The notes under the pieces are model-generated. The model did not search any database. It was not told where the DNA came from and saw only the letters and a program-made list of their open reading frames with translations. A DNA stretch of 51,762 bases, taken from assembly GCA_000344275.1 (NCBI GenBank), contig AORU01000015.1, positions 1 through 51,762 of the forward strand, written 5' to 3'. Each line of letters starts with the position of its first letter. Within the stretch, counting starts at the first letter, position 1. Of the stretch, positions 43,753-51,762 are shown in pieces. The translations under genes and the position numbers were made by a program. The stretch comes from Streptococcus oralis subsp. tigurinus AZ_3a (lineage in GTDB: Bacteria > Bacillota > Bacilli > Lactobacillales > Streptococcaceae).

Positions 43753-45459
43753 ATGCTCATTAAAAAAATAAAAACCTATAAATGGCAGGCCTTGGCATCC
43801 CTAGTGATGACAAGCTTGATGGTTGCGAGTTCGCTCTTGCAACCGCGCTATTTGCAAGAGGTGTTAGAGGCTTTGTTGGCCGGTCAACATGAGGCGATTT
43901 ATAGTATTGGCGCTTGGTTGATAGGGGTAGCCCTAGTCGGTCTGGTTGCAGGTGGGATTAATGTGACACTTGCAGCCTATATTGCCCAAGGAGTATCTTC
44001 GGATCTTCGGGAAGACGCTTTTCGCAAGATCCAGACTTTTTCTTATGCCAATATCGAGGAATTCAATGCCGGCAACCTTGTCGTCCGTATGACTAATGAT
44101 ATCAACCAAATTCAGAACGTGGTGATGATGGCTTTTCAAATTCTTTTCCGTCTCCCTCTTCTCTTTATTGGTTCCTTTATCTTGGCGGTCCACACTCTTC
44201 CGTCGCTTTGGTGGGTGATTGTCCTCATGGTGCTCCTAATCTTTGCACTAACCGCTATTATGATGGGGATGATGGGGCCACGATTTGCTAAGTTTCAAAC
44301 CCTTCTTGAACGGATCAATGCTATCGCCAAGGAAAATCTACGTGGTGTGCGCGTGGTTAAATCCTTTGTGCAGGAAAAAGCACAATTTGACAAATTTACC
44401 GAGGTTTCTGATGAACTTCTCAGCCAAAATCTTTATATCGGTTATGCCTTCTCAGTTATAGAACCTGTTATGATGCTAGTCGGCTATGGAGCGGTCTTCC
44501 TCTCTATCTGGTTGGTGGCAGGCATGGCTCAGTCAGATCCATCTGTAGTGGGCTCTATTGCTTCCTTTATCAACTATCTCAGCCAGATTATCTTTACCAT
44601 CATCATGGTTGGATTTTTAGGAAATTCTGTCAGTCGTGCCATGATTTCCTTGCGTCGTATCCGCGAGATTCTAGATACCGAGCCAGCGATGACCTTTAAA
44701 GATCTCCCAGATGAAGAGTTAGAAGGAAGTCTCTCTTTTGAAAATGTGACCTTTACCTATCCCAATGACGATGAGCCTATGCTGAAGAATGTAACCTTTG
44801 AAATTGTGCCTGGTCAGATGGTCGGTGTGGTTGGTGCGACTGGAGCAGGGAAGTCCACTCTAGCTCAGTTAATTCCACGACTTTTTGATCCACAGGAGGG
44901 ATCTATCAAAATTGGTGGCAAGGATATTCGAGACGTCAGCGAGGGAACCTTACGTAAAACAGTTTCCATCGTCTTGCAACGTGCTATTCTCTTTAGCGGA
45001 ACCATTGCAGATAATCTTCGTCAAGGGAAAGGCAATGCCAGCGTGTCAGAAATGGAACGTGCAGCACGGATTGCCCAAGCCAGTGAATTTATCGGACGCA
45101 TGGAAAACAAATTTGAGAGTCAGGTCGAAGAACGAGGCACCAATTTTTCTGGTGGACAAAAACAACGGATGTCCATTGCCCGTGGGATTGTCAGCAATCC
45201 CCGTATCCTGATTTTTGACGATTCGACTTCAGCCCTAGATGCCAAGTCAGAAAGACTCGTACAGGAAGCTTTGAATAAAGACCTGAAAGGGACGACAACC
45301 ATTATCATCGCTCAAAAGATCAGTTCAGTCGTCCATGCAGACAAGATTTTGGTCTTGGACCAAGGACGCTTGATTGGAGAAGGAAGGCATGCAGACTTGG
45401 TAGCTAACAATGCCGTCTACCGCGAAATCTACGAAACACAAAAGGGAAAGGAGGAATAA
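43753..45459 (+). CDS. patA: Heterodimeric multidrug ABC exporter subunit PatA
   Basis: 568 residues: six membrane helices (residues 1-310), then a nucleotide-binding domain with Walker A VVGATGAGKST, signature FSGGQKQRM and Walker B ILIFDDSTSALD. The catalytic Glu after Walker B is Asp, and the H-loop reads IIIAQKIS with Gln for His, so its own ATP site is degenerate, as expected for one half of a heterodimeric exporter. With PatB it expels fluoroquinolones and dyes in pneumococci. ATG at 43753 follows TAGGAGG; an in-frame ATG at 43717 would add 12 residues (MSLPLSILLGGN). PatB starts 1 base after the stop. Confidence 0.9.
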   Translation: MLIKKIKTYKWQALASLVMTSLMVASSLLQPRYLQEVLEALLAGQHEAIYSIGAWLIGVALVGLVAGGINVTLAAYIAQGVSSDLREDAFRKIQTFSYANIEEFNAGNLVVRMTNDINQIQNVVMMAFQILFRLPLLFIGSFILAVHTLPSLWWVIVLMVLLIFALTAIMMGMMGPRFAKFQTLLERINAIAKENLRGVRVVKSFVQEKAQFDKFTEVSDELLSQNLYIGYAFSVIEPVMMLVGYGAVFLSIWLVAGMAQSDPSVVGSIASFINYLSQIIFTIIMVGFLGNSVSRAMISLRRIREILDTEPAMTFKDLPDEELEGSLSFENVTFTYPNDDEPMLKNVTFEIVPGQMVGVVGATGAGKSTLAQLIPRLFDPQEGSIKIGGKDIRDVSEGTLRKTVSIVLQRAILFSGTIADNLRQGKGNASVSEMERAARIAQASEFIGRMENKFESQVEERGTNFSGGQKQRMSIARGIVSNPRILIFDDSTSALDAKSERLVQEALNKDLKGTTTIIIAQKISSVVHADKILVLDQGRLIGEGRHADLVANNAVYREIYETQKGKEE

Positions 45460-45460
45460 A

Positions 45461-47227
45461 ATGAAAACTGTTCGATTTTTCTGGAATTATTTTAAAGTTT
45501 ACAAGCTCTCCTTTGTCATTGTGATTCTGATGGTTGCAGTTGCGACGATTGCCCAAGCCCTCTTTCCAGTTTTTTCAGGTCAAGCAGTGACGGAGCTCGC
45601 TAACCTAGTTCTGGCTTATCAAAATGGGACTTCCGAACTAGCCTGGCAGAGTTTGTCAGCTCTGATGCTGAATCTAGCTCTGGTTGTTCTCGCCTTAGTG
45701 GTATCCAGTTTGATTTACATGACCTTGATGACCCGTGTGATTGCTGAGTCGACAAATGAGATGCGTAAGGGCCTTTTTGGCAAACTTTCTCGTTTAACGG
45801 TTTCTTTCTTTGACCGCCATCAGGATGGCGATATCCTTTCTCGCTTCACGAGTGACTTGGACAACATCCTTCAAGCCTTCAATGAAAGCCTAGTTCAGGT
45901 TATGAGCAATATTGCTCTTTACATCGGTTTGATTTTTGTCATGTTTTCAAGAAATGTGACGCTAGCCCTGATAACAGTAGCCAGCACTCCGGTGGCCTTT
46001 CTCATGTTGGTCTTCATTGTGAAGATGGCCCGCAAGTACACTAATCTCCAGCAAAAAGAGGTTGGGAAACTCAACGCCTACATGGACGAGAGTATTTCTG
46101 GACAGAAAGCTGTTATCGTACAAGGGATTCAAGACGATATCGTAGCAGGCTTTGTGGAGCAAAATGAGCGCGTGCGCAAGGCGACCTTTAAAGGGAGAAT
46201 GTTCTCAGGCATCCTCTTTCCTGTTATGAATGGGATGAGCTTGGTCAATACGGCCATCGTTATTTTTGCAGGTTCTGCGGTCTTGCTGAACGATCCAAGT
46301 ATCGAAACAACGACAGCCCTAGGTTTGATCGTCATGTTTACCCAATTTTCTCAGCAGTACTACCAGCCGATTATCCAGGTGGCTGCGAGTTGGGGGAGCC
46401 TCCAGTTGGCCTTTACTGGGGCGGATCGTATCCAAGAAATGTTTGATGCAGAAGAAGAAATCCGTCCGCAAAATGCACCAGCCTTTACGGAATTACGAGA
46501 AGGTGTTGAAATCAGTCACATTGATTTCTCTTATGTGCCAGACAAGCCGATTTTGAAAGATGTCAGCATTTCAGCTCCTAAGGGGCAGATGATAGCAGTT
46601 GTCGGTCCGACTGGTTCAGGGAAAACGACCATCATGAACCTTATCAATCGTTTCTACGATATAGATGCAGGTAGCATTTCCTTTGATGGCAAAGACATCC
46701 GTGACTACGACTTGGACAGCCTGCGGAGTAAGGTCGGGATTGTCTTGCAGGATTCGGTCTTGTTTAGTGGAACGATTCGGGACAATATCCGCTTTGGTGT
46801 GCCAGATGCCAGCCAGGAAATGGTCGAAGTAGCTGCCAAGGCAACTCATATCCATGACTATATCGAAAGCTTGCCTGATAAGTATGATACCCTTGTTGAT
46901 GATGAGCAAAATATCTTTTCAACTGGTCAGAAACAATTAATTTCCATCGCTCGGACCTTGATGACAGATCCTCAAGTCCTAATCTTAGATGAAGCGACTT
47001 CCAATGTCGATACCGTAACAGAAAGCAAGATTCAACATGCTATGGAGGCAGTAGTAGCAGGTCGAACCAGCTTTGTCATTGCCCATCGTCTCAAGACCAT
47101 CCTCAATGCCGATCAGATTATTGTCCTCAAAGATGGAGAGGTTATTGAACGTGGAAATCATCACGAGTTGCTCAAACTCGGTGGTTTCTACTCGGAACTG
47201 TATCACAATCAATTTGTCTTCGAATAA
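45461..47227 (+). CDS. patB: Heterodimeric multidrug ABC exporter subunit PatB
   Basis: 588 residues: six membrane helices, then a nucleotide-binding domain with Walker A VVGPTGSGKTT, Walker B VLILDEATSNVD (catalytic Glu present) and H-loop FVIAHRLK (His present), while its signature motif is FSTGQKQL rather than LSGGQ. This is complementary to PatA: the active site pairs PatB Walker motifs with the PatA signature. The ATG at 45461 follows AAGGAGG; an earlier in-frame ATG inside patA is ignored. It exports drugs with PatA. Confidence 0.9.
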   Translation: MKTVRFFWNYFKVYKLSFVIVILMVAVATIAQALFPVFSGQAVTELANLVLAYQNGTSELAWQSLSALMLNLALVVLALVVSSLIYMTLMTRVIAESTNEMRKGLFGKLSRLTVSFFDRHQDGDILSRFTSDLDNILQAFNESLVQVMSNIALYIGLIFVMFSRNVTLALITVASTPVAFLMLVFIVKMARKYTNLQQKEVGKLNAYMDESISGQKAVIVQGIQDDIVAGFVEQNERVRKATFKGRMFSGILFPVMNGMSLVNTAIVIFAGSAVLLNDPSIETTTALGLIVMFTQFSQQYYQPIIQVAASWGSLQLAFTGADRIQEMFDAEEEIRPQNAPAFTELREGVEISHIDFSYVPDKPILKDVSISAPKGQMIAVVGPTGSGKTTIMNLINRFYDIDAGSISFDGKDIRDYDLDSLRSKVGIVLQDSVLFSGTIRDNIRFGVPDASQEMVEVAAKATHIHDYIESLPDKYDTLVDDEQNIFSTGQKQLISIARTLMTDPQVLILDEATSNVDTVTESKIQHAMEAVVAGRTSFVIAHRLKTILNADQIIVLKDGEVIERGNHHELLKLGGFYSELYHNQFVFE

Positions 47228-47232
47228 AAAAG

Positions 47233-47260
47233 AAGTTGTCCTCTTGGGCAACTTTTTCTT
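47233..47260 (+). terminator. Terminator of patA-patB
   Basis: AAGTTGTCC and GGGCAACTT (47233-47254) form a 9-bp stem with one G-U and a TCTT loop, followed by TTTCTT. Confidence 0.85.
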
Positions 47261-47301
47261 GCCCATAAAAAATACTTATCACGGTCTTTAAAAAAACATA
47301 T

Positions 47302-47330
47302 TAGACAGAAAAGGGTTGGAGTGATAAGAT
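47302..47330 (+). promoter_or_regulatory. Promoter of the glutamine amidotransferase-like gene
   Basis: TAGACA (47302-47307) and TAAGAT (47325-47330) with a 17-base spacer and TG one base before the -10 box (extended -10). Confidence 0.55.
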
Positions 47331-47365
47331 AAGACTGTCGCAAGAAAATCGAAAGGAGACACATC

Positions 47366-48055
47366 ATGGCTAGAACGGTTGTAGGAGTTGCTGCAAATCT
47401 ATGTCCTGTAGACGCAGAAGGAAAAAACATTCATTCATCTGTATCCTGTAAATTTGCAGAGAGCATTCGTCAAGTCGGTGGTCTCCCTTTAGTGATTCCT
47501 GTAGGAGATGAGTCCATTGTGCGCGATTATGTAGAAATGATTGACAAACTCATCTTGACAGGTGGGCAAAATGTCCATCCTCAGTTTTATGGAGAGAAAA
47601 AGACCATTGAGAGCGATGATTACAACCTTGTACGCGATGAGTTTGAATTGGCACTCTTGAGAGAAGCACTCCATCAGAATAAGCCCATTTTGGCAATCTG
47701 CCGTGGTGTTCAGCTGGTCAATGTTGCTTTTGGCGGCACTCTTCACCAAGAAATTGAAGGTCACTGGCAAGGCCTGCCTTTTGGGACATCTCATTCTATT
47801 GAGACAGTAGAAGGAAGCGTGGTGGCTAAGTTGTTTGGAAAAGAAAGTCAGGTCAACTCAGTCCATCGTCAAAGTATTAAAGATCTGGCGCCTAATTTCC
47901 GTGTAACTGCTATTGATCCAAGAGACCAGACCATTGAAGCGATTGAGTCTATCGACGAGCACCGTATCATTGGTTTGCAGTGGCATCCAGAGTTTCTGGT
48001 CAATGAAGGAGACGGCAATTTAGAACTATTTGAGTATTTATTAAATGAATTGTAA
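47366..48055 (+). CDS. Class I glutamine amidotransferase-like hydrolase (PuuD family)
   Basis: 229 residues. The peptidase C26 fold: LILTGGQNVHPQFYGE (about residues 64-79), the nucleophile elbow ILAICRGVQLVNVAFGG (Cys near residue 111), and the His-x-Glu pair in LQWHPEFLV near residue 209. Relatives hydrolyse gamma-glutamyl-GABA or similar gamma-glutamyl compounds; the true substrate in streptococci is not known. ATG at 47366 follows GAAAGGAGA. It is a single gene between a promoter and a terminator. Confidence 0.88.
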   Translation: MARTVVGVAANLCPVDAEGKNIHSSVSCKFAESIRQVGGLPLVIPVGDESIVRDYVEMIDKLILTGGQNVHPQFYGEKKTIESDDYNLVRDEFELALLREALHQNKPILAICRGVQLVNVAFGGTLHQEIEGHWQGLPFGTSHSIETVEGSVVAKLFGKESQVNSVHRQSIKDLAPNFRVTAIDPRDQTIEAIESIDEHRIIGLQWHPEFLVNEGDGNLELFEYLLNEL

Positions 48056-48082
48056 CGGTTAGAGACTCTAGCCGTTTTTATT
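48054..48082 (+). terminator. Terminator of the amidotransferase-like gene
   Basis: AACGGTTAGAG pairs with CTCTAGCCGTT (one G-U) followed by TTTTA; the left arm begins within the stop codon. Confidence 0.85.
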
Positions 48083-48115
48083 CATTCTTTCAGATTTTTT
48101 GTATTTTGACATTTT

Positions 48116-48129
48116 TACGCAAACGTTTG
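48116..48129. promoter_or_regulatory. CcpA/MalR-like palindrome upstream of pgi
   Basis: TACGCAAACGTTTGAA contains the perfect palindrome CAAACGTTTG and shares the ACGCAAACGTTTG core with the malQ operator. It lies about 40 bases upstream of the pgi -35 box, where a bound regulator could activate rather than block. Confidence 0.55.
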
Positions 48130-48166
48130 AATTCTGATAAAAATTGGGCAAATTCAATAAAAAAAC

Positions 48167-48195
48167 TTGAAAAAATCGAAGGTAAGCGTTATGAT
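48167..48195 (+). promoter_or_regulatory. Promoter of pgi
   Basis: TTGAAA (48167-48172) and TATGAT (48190-48195), 17-base spacer, 29 bases before the start codon. Confidence 0.7.
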
Positions 48196-48223
48196 AGAAA
48201 AGAAGAAATATTGGAGGAATATC

Positions 48224-49573
48224 ATGTCACATATTAAATTTGACTATTCAAAAGTTTTGGACAAATTTGTTGCCCCACATGAAGTGGAATACATGCAATC
48301 ACAAGTAACAGCAGCAGACGAATTGATCCGTAAAGGAACTGGTGCTGGTAGTGACTTTTTGGGTTGGTTGGACCTTCCTGAAAATTACGACCGCGAAGAA
48401 TTCGACCGCATCTTGAAAGCTGCTGAGCAAATCAAATCAGACAGCGATGTTTTGGTTGTAATCGGTATCGGTGGATCTTACCTTGGTGCCAAAGCAGCCA
48501 TCGACTTCTTGAACCATCATTTTGCTAACTTGCAAACAAAAGAAGAACGTAAAGCTCCACAAATCCTTTACGCTGGAAACTCAATCTCATCTACTTACCT
48601 TGCTGACTTGGTAGAGTACGTAGCTGACAAAGACTTCTCAGTAAACGTGATTTCTAAATCAGGTACAACAACTGAGCCAGCTATCGCTTTCCGTGTCTTC
48701 AAAGAACTTTTGGTTAAGAAATACGGTCAAGAAGAAGCTAACAAACGTATCTACGCTACAACTGACCGCCAAAAAGGTGCTGTTAAGGTTGAAGCAGATG
48801 CCAACGGTTGGGAAACATTTGTGGTTCCAGACGACATCGGTGGACGTTTCTCAGTCTTGACCGCAGTTGGTTTGCTTCCAATCGCTGCATCAGGTGCAGA
48901 CATCAAAGCTCTTATGGAAGGTGCGAATGCAGCTCGTAAAGACTACACTTCAGACAAACTTTCTGAAAACGAAGCTTACCAATACGCAGCCGTTCGTAAC
49001 ATCCTTTACCGTAAAGGTTATGCAACTGAAATCTTGGTAAACTACGAGCCATCACTTCAATACTTCTCAGAATGGTGGAAACAATTGGCTGGTGAGTCAG
49101 AAGGGAAAGACCAGAAAGGGATCTACCCAACTTCAGCTAATTTCTCAACTGACTTGCACTCATTGGGTCAATTTATCCAAGAAGGAACTCGTATCATGTT
49201 TGAAACAGTTGTCCGTGTTGACAAACCACGTAAGAACGTGATCATTCCTACTTTGGAGGAAGACCTTGATGGACTTGGTTACCTTCAAGGAAAAGATGTT
49301 GACTTTGTAAACAAAAAAGCTACTGACGGTGTTCTTCTTGCCCACACTGATGGTGACGTGCCAAACATGTATGTGACTCTTCCAGAGCAAGACGCCTTCA
49401 CTCTTGGTTACACTATCTACTTCTTCGAATTGGCAATTGCCCTTTCAGGTTACTTGAATGCCATCAACCCATTTGACCAACCAGGTGTTGAAGCATACAA
49501 ACGCAACATGTTTGCCCTTCTTGGGAAACCAGGATTTGAAGAATTGAGCAAAGAGCTTAACGCACGTCTATAA
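48224..49573 (+). CDS. pgi: Glucose-6-phosphate isomerase
   Basis: 449 residues from ATG at 48224 ([12 protein letters not shown]), which follows TTGGAGGA; an upstream in-frame ATG lies inside the promoter and is rejected. It interconverts glucose-6-phosphate and fructose-6-phosphate. Motifs: [14 protein letters not shown] (about residues 78-91), [15 protein letters not shown] (sugar phosphate loop), [14 protein letters not shown] (PGI signature) and the C-terminal [10 protein letters not shown] with the active-site region. Codon choice is strongly biased (for example AAC, TTC, GTT), as in highly expressed streptococcal genes. Confidence 0.97.
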   Translation: MSHIKFDYSKVLDKFVAPHEVEYMQSQVTAADELIRKGTGAGSDFLGWLDLPENYDREEFDRILKAAEQIKSDSDVLVVIGIGGSYLGAKAAIDFLNHHFANLQTKEERKAPQILYAGNSISSTYLADLVEYVADKDFSVNVISKSGTTTEPAIAFRVFKELLVKKYGQEEANKRIYATTDRQKGAVKVEADANGWETFVVPDDIGGRFSVLTAVGLLPIAASGADIKALMEGANAARKDYTSDKLSENEAYQYAAVRNILYRKGYATEILVNYEPSLQYFSEWWKQLAGESEGKDQKGIYPTSANFSTDLHSLGQFIQEGTRIMFETVVRVDKPRKNVIIPTLEEDLDGLGYLQGKDVDFVNKKATDGVLLAHTDGDVPNMYVTLPEQDAFTLGYTIYFFELAIALSGYLNAINPFDQPGVEAYKRNMFALLGKPGFEELSKELNARL

Positions 49574-49580
49574 TAGAAGA

Positions 49581-49608
49581 AAAGAGTGGCCTGACCACTC
49601 TTTTTACT
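49581..49608 (+). terminator. Terminator of pgi
   Basis: AAAGAGTGG and CCACTCTTT form a perfect 9-bp stem with a short loop, then TTTACT. Confidence 0.9.
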
Positions 49609-49625
49609 CTCTTTATCCGTAGAAA

Positions 49626-49654
49626 TTGGACTCAGGCGAGACTTATGATATAAT
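49626..49654 (+). promoter_or_regulatory. Promoter of gltX
   Basis: TTGGAC (49626-49631) and TATAAT (49649-49654), 17-base spacer, with TGA before the -10 box. No T-box leader follows. Confidence 0.75.
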
Positions 49655-49700
49655 ATAGAAAGCAAAAAGGCAGACGCCTAGAGACTTTATAGGAGAAACT

Positions 49701-51161
49701 ATGTCAAAAGATATCCGCGTACGCTACGCACCAAGTCCGACCGGACTACTACACATCGGAAATGCCCGTACAGCATTATTCAACTACCTCTACGCACGCC
49801 ATCATGGTGGAACTTTTATCATCCGTATCGAAGATACCGACCGTAAACGCCATGTTGAGGATGGTGAACGTTCACAGCTTGAAAATCTTCGTTGGTTAGG
49901 AATGGATTGGGATGAAAGTCCAGAAACTCATGAAAACTATCGCCAATCAGAGCGTTTGAACTTGTATCAAAAATACATCGACCAATTGCTAGCTGAGGGA
50001 AAAGCCTACAAATCTTACGTTACAGAAGAAGAGTTGGCAGCTGAGCGCGAACGCCAAGAAGAAGCTGGTGAAACACCACGCTACATCAATGAATATCTTG
50101 GCATGAGCGAAGAGGAAAAGGCGGCTTACATTGCAGAACGTGAAGCAGCTGGTATCATCCCAACTGTCCGTTTGGCTGTCAATGAGTCTGGTATCTACAA
50201 ATGGCACGATATAGTCAAAGGTGATATCGAGTTTGAAGGTGGCAATATCGGTGGTGACTGGGTTATTCAAAAGAAAGACGGTTACCCAACTTACAATTTT
50301 GCTGTTGTGATTGATGATCACGATATGCAAATTTCTCATGTTATCCGTGGAGATGACCACATCGCCAACACACCCAAACAGCTTATGGTTTATGAGGCTC
50401 TTGGTTGGGAAGCGCCAGAGTTTGGTCACATGACTTTGATCATCAACTCTGAAACGGGTAAAAAATTGTCTAAACGTGACACCAATACCCTTCAATTTAT
50501 CGAAGATTACCGTAAAAAAGGCTATCTTCCAGAAGCCGTCTTTAACTTTATCGCCCTTCTTGGTTGGAACCCTGGTGGCGAAGATGAAATTTTCTCTCGT
50601 GAGGAATTGATTAAACTCTTTGATGAAAATCGTCTCAGCAAGTCTCCAGCTGCCTTTGATCAGAAGAAACTAGACTGGATGAGCAACGACTACATCAAGA
50701 GAGCAGAACTTGCCACTATCTTTGAAATGGCCAAACCATACTTAGAAGAAGCAGGACGTTTGACTGACAAATCAGAGAAAATGGTAGAACTCTACAAGCC
50801 ACAGATGAAATCAGTAGACGAGATTGTTCCACTGACAGATCTTTTCTTCTCAGATTTCCCAGAGTTGACAGACGCTGAGCGCGAGGTCATGGCAGGAGAA
50901 ACCGTTCCTGTTGTTCTAGAAGCCTTCAAAGCGAGGCTAGAAGCAATGACAGATGAAGAATTTGTAACAGAAAACATCTTCCCACAAATCAAAGCAGTTC
51001 AAAAAGAAACAGGTATTAAAGGGAAAAACCTCTTCATGCCGATTCGTATTGCAGTATCAGGTGAAATGCATGGACCAGAACTTCCAGATACGATTTACCT
51101 ATTAGGTCGTGAGAAATCTATCCAGCATATTGATAATATGCTCAAAGAGATTTCTAAATAA
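49701..51161 (+). CDS. gltX: Glutamyl-tRNA synthetase
   Basis: 486 residues. It charges tRNA-Glu, and in streptococci probably also tRNA-Gln for later amidation. The class I HIGH motif is [20 protein letters not shown] (about residues 12-31) and the KMSKS equivalent is GKKLSKRD (about 253-260). [23 protein letters not shown] is typical of the non-discriminating family. ATG at 49701 follows ATAGGAGA. A tRNA-Glu gene lies 560 bases downstream, a sensible neighbour. The deaminase-like gene starts 12 bases after the stop. Confidence 0.96.
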   Translation: MSKDIRVRYAPSPTGLLHIGNARTALFNYLYARHHGGTFIIRIEDTDRKRHVEDGERSQLENLRWLGMDWDESPETHENYRQSERLNLYQKYIDQLLAEGKAYKSYVTEEELAAERERQEEAGETPRYINEYLGMSEEEKAAYIAEREAAGIIPTVRLAVNESGIYKWHDIVKGDIEFEGGNIGGDWVIQKKDGYPTYNFAVVIDDHDMQISHVIRGDDHIANTPKQLMVYEALGWEAPEFGHMTLIINSETGKKLSKRDTNTLQFIEDYRKKGYLPEAVFNFIALLGWNPGGEDEIFSREELIKLFDENRLSKSPAAFDQKKLDWMSNDYIKRAELATIFEMAKPYLEEAGRLTDKSEKMVELYKPQMKSVDEIVPLTDLFFSDFPELTDAEREVMAGETVPVVLEAFKARLEAMTDEEFVTENIFPQIKAVQKETGIKGKNLFMPIRIAVSGEMHGPELPDTIYLLGREKSIQHIDNMLKEISK

Positions 51162-51173
51162 AAAGGACTTCCG

Positions 51174-51608
51174 ATGGATACATGGGAAAAAATGTATGAA
51201 GAAGCACGAACCTTATTTAATCCCCATGAAGTTTCTGACTTTGTTTATGCTAACCATGTTGTTGCTGCAGTAGAAGCAGAAGATGGTCAGATCTTTACAG
51301 GATTTTGTATGGAGGGCACTTGTAACGTTTTTCATCTCTGCGCAGAACGAGCAGCTCTCTTCAATATGTATCAATTTTCAGGACAAACTAAAGTTAAGAA
51401 AATCCTCGCCTTTCGAGATAAACCTCCCTACGGAGAAGGATCAGGTATGCCCTGTGGCGCTTGCAGAGAATTTCTCTTAGAATTGAATGCTGAAAATAAA
51501 GAAGCAGAGTTCATGATGGACTACGAAACAAGAAACACAATTAAAGTTGCCGAGTTGATCCCATACTGGTGGGGAGAGGAACGTGCGACTAATTGGCAAG
51601 ATAAATAG
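51174..51608 (+). CDS. Cytidine deaminase-like zinc protein
   Basis: 144 residues. The deaminase zinc motifs are present: FHLCAERAALF (zinc Cys and catalytic Glu, about residues 55-61) and MPCGACREFL (two zinc Cys, about residues 93-101). Length and spacing fit the tetrameric cytidine/blasticidin deaminase group, but sequence outside the motifs differs from housekeeping Cdd, so the substrate is uncertain. The start follows AAGGAC, 12 bases after gltX, so it is likely in the same transcript. A terminator follows. Confidence 0.82.
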   Translation: MDTWEKMYEEARTLFNPHEVSDFVYANHVVAAVEAEDGQIFTGFCMEGTCNVFHLCAERAALFNMYQFSGQTKVKKILAFRDKPPYGEGSGMPCGACREFLLELNAENKEAEFMMDYETRNTIKVAELIPYWWGEERATNWQDK

Positions 51609-51610
51609 AA

Positions 51611-51634
51611 GGAGTCAGTTTAACTGGCTCTTTT
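51611..51634 (+). terminator. Terminator of gltX and the deaminase-like gene
   Basis: GAGTCAGTT and AACTGGCTC pair with one T-G mismatch/wobble (51612-51630), followed by TTTTCCC. Confidence 0.7.
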
Positions 51635-51675
51635 CCCTTATCTTTTCAGAATTTCGATAAAGAGGAAAAAAGATC

Positions 51676-51703
51676 TTGACAAAGTAGGAAAAGTAGGTAT
51701 AAT
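51676..51703 (+). promoter_or_regulatory. Promoter of the tRNA-Glu gene
   Basis: Perfect TTGACA (51676-51681) and TATAAT (51698-51703) with a 16-base spacer; strong, as expected for stable RNA. Confidence 0.85.
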
Positions 51704-51724
51704 AGAAAGAGTTGAAAAGCTCAA

Positions 51725-51762
51725 GGTCCGTTGGTCAAGGGGTTAAGACACCGCCTTTTCAC
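51725..51762 (+). tRNA. tRNA-Glu (UUC), 5' half only
   Basis: Starts GGTCCGT; the D arm is GGTCAAGGGGTTAAGACA, and the anticodon stem CCGCC is followed by the loop TTTTCAC, with anticodon TTC. The window ends exactly at the end of the anticodon loop, so the 3' half and any following tRNA or rRNA genes are not seen. Confidence 0.9.

Noticed and set aside
45410..45460. Longer patB beginning inside patA
   Set aside because: The start at 45461 has AAGGAGG and the typical N-terminus; the longer form would add a basic stretch read from patA coding sequence in another frame.
49989..50495. 168-residue open frame on the minus strand within gltX
   Set aside because: It is antisense to a conserved gene, with no ribosome site and a composition typical of a shadow frame.

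Overview
The window is a piece of a Streptococcus chromosome, most likely a mitis-group species close to S. mitis, S. oralis or S. pseudopneumoniae. The evidence is a choline-binding surface protein at the left edge, two BOX-type repeats, many extended -10 promoters (TGNTATAAT or TGGTAAAAT), the malXCD / malMP / malAR arrangement, a patAB efflux pair, and a gene order that from memory closely follows the pneumococcal chromosome. S. pneumoniae itself is not known to carry CRISPR-Cas9, so the type II-A locus at 34.4-41.4 kb argues for a non-pneumococcal relative. Species assignment is inference.

Layout. 0-2.3 kb: end of a choline-binding protein, a repeat-rich stretch, rpmG-rpmF, and a ribbon-helix-helix regulator paired with an SPFH membrane protein. 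2.4-6.1 kb: ilvD, a BOX element, a MIP18-family (DUF59) iron-sulfur assembly protein, hisS. 6.2-9.6 kb: an apparent operon of Cro/C1-type regulator, DUF3169 membrane protein, ABC ATPase and permease, CPBP protease and a small membrane protein, preceded by a perfect inverted-repeat operator. 9.7-12.4 kb: aspS and a YitT-family membrane protein. 12.4-22.4 kb: maltodextrin regulon, with malR and malA, malXCD uptake, and divergent malQ-malP breakdown, plus MalR operators and CcpA-like sites. 22.5-34.4 kb: a small membrane ORF, rlmA, a P1B-type ATPase with a small partner, tyrS, pbp1b, an EamA transporter, the acetyl branch of diaminopimelate/lysine synthesis, 5-formyl-THF cyclo-ligase and a rhomboid protease.

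34.4-41.4 kb: a complete type II-A CRISPR-Cas system (cas9-cas1-cas2-csn2, a 10-repeat array, and a tracrRNA divergent from cas9). The tracrRNA carries an unusual extra 7-bp hairpin where the repeat:anti-repeat duplex normally has only a small bulge, and it lacks the usual middle 3' stem-loop. The Cas9 C-terminus lacks the arginine pair that reads GG PAMs in the S. pyogenes enzyme. This is the most distinctive part of the window.

41.6-51.8 kb: galU, gpsA, patA-patB with a leader attenuator, a class I glutamine amidotransferase-like protein, pgi, gltX, a cytidine deaminase-like protein, and the first half of a tRNA-Glu gene cut by the window end. The coding content is mostly core metabolism and translation. 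No insertion sequence, prophage or rRNA was seen. All family assignments come from reading motifs by eye; no database search was run.
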